The notes beneath the pieces are model-generated. The model was not told the origin of the DNA, made no database searches, and was given only the letters and a program-made list of their open reading frames with translations. From Pelecanus crispus (taxonomy: Eukaryota; Chordata; Aves; Pelecaniformes; Pelecanidae), in the NCBI RefSeq assembly GCF_030463565.1, contig NC_134648.1, forward strand, positions 45,227,498 through 45,291,497: 64,000 bases of DNA. The letters run 5' to 3'. Shown piece by piece: positions 52,644-64,000 of the stretch. Position 1 is the first letter of the stretch. Every line of letters begins with the position of its first letter. The translations under genes were made by a program, and so were the position numbers.

Positions 52644-64000
<11,357 letters not shown>

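Overview
The window comes from a vertebrate nuclear genome, most likely a bird. Coding sequence is broken into short GT-AG exons separated by long AT-rich introns. The only transposon copies I can recognise are two CR1 LINE 3' ends, at 53512-53796 and 55707-56040. Both resemble avian CR1 consensus sequences, although crocodilian or turtle origin is not formally excluded. No bacterial, viral or organellar gene is visible.

Two protein genes lie head to tail on the + strand. The first is the 3' half of PRORP (KIAA0391, MRPP3), the metallonuclease subunit of mitochondrial RNase P. Six coding exons (132-179, 5236-5368, 20035-20142, 44137-44285, 45781-45976, 47689-47817) encode about 253 C-terminal residues. 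They cover the zinc-binding module and the whole NYN/PIN-like nuclease domain. The N-terminal pentatricopeptide-repeat half lies upstream of the window. The second gene is PSMA6, the alpha-1 subunit of the 20S proteasome. Its first six coding exons (52785-52860, 57328-57422, 58178-58259, 58503-58658, 60636-60814, 62998-63092) encode residues 1 to about 228 of an expected 246. The last exon lies beyond the right edge.

Layout: 1-47817 is PRORP, dominated by introns of 14.7 kb and 24.0 kb. 47818 to about 48650 is the probable PRORP 3' UTR, and the rest up to about 52250 is intergenic. 52257-53130 is a CpG island forming the TATA-less PSMA6 promoter, first exon and start of intron 1. It carries NRF1-like, ETS and ARE-core motifs. 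PSMA6 intron 1 (52861-57327) holds both CR1 copies and a cluster of three inverted repeats. PRORP followed by PSMA6 in the same orientation matches the order on human chromosome 14q13, so the synteny is ancient. The two products do not share a pathway: one processes mitochondrial tRNA 5' ends and the other builds the cytosolic and nuclear protein-degradation machine.

I did not find a clearly undescribed biological system. The observations most worth checking are an in-frame upstream ORF in the PSMA6 leader whose first five residues match the PSMA6 N-terminus, an excess of MARE/NFE2-type sites around PSMA6, an (ATTT)8 microsatellite abutting a PRORP 3' splice site, a polypyrimidine double mirror repeat, and several inverted-repeat structures.
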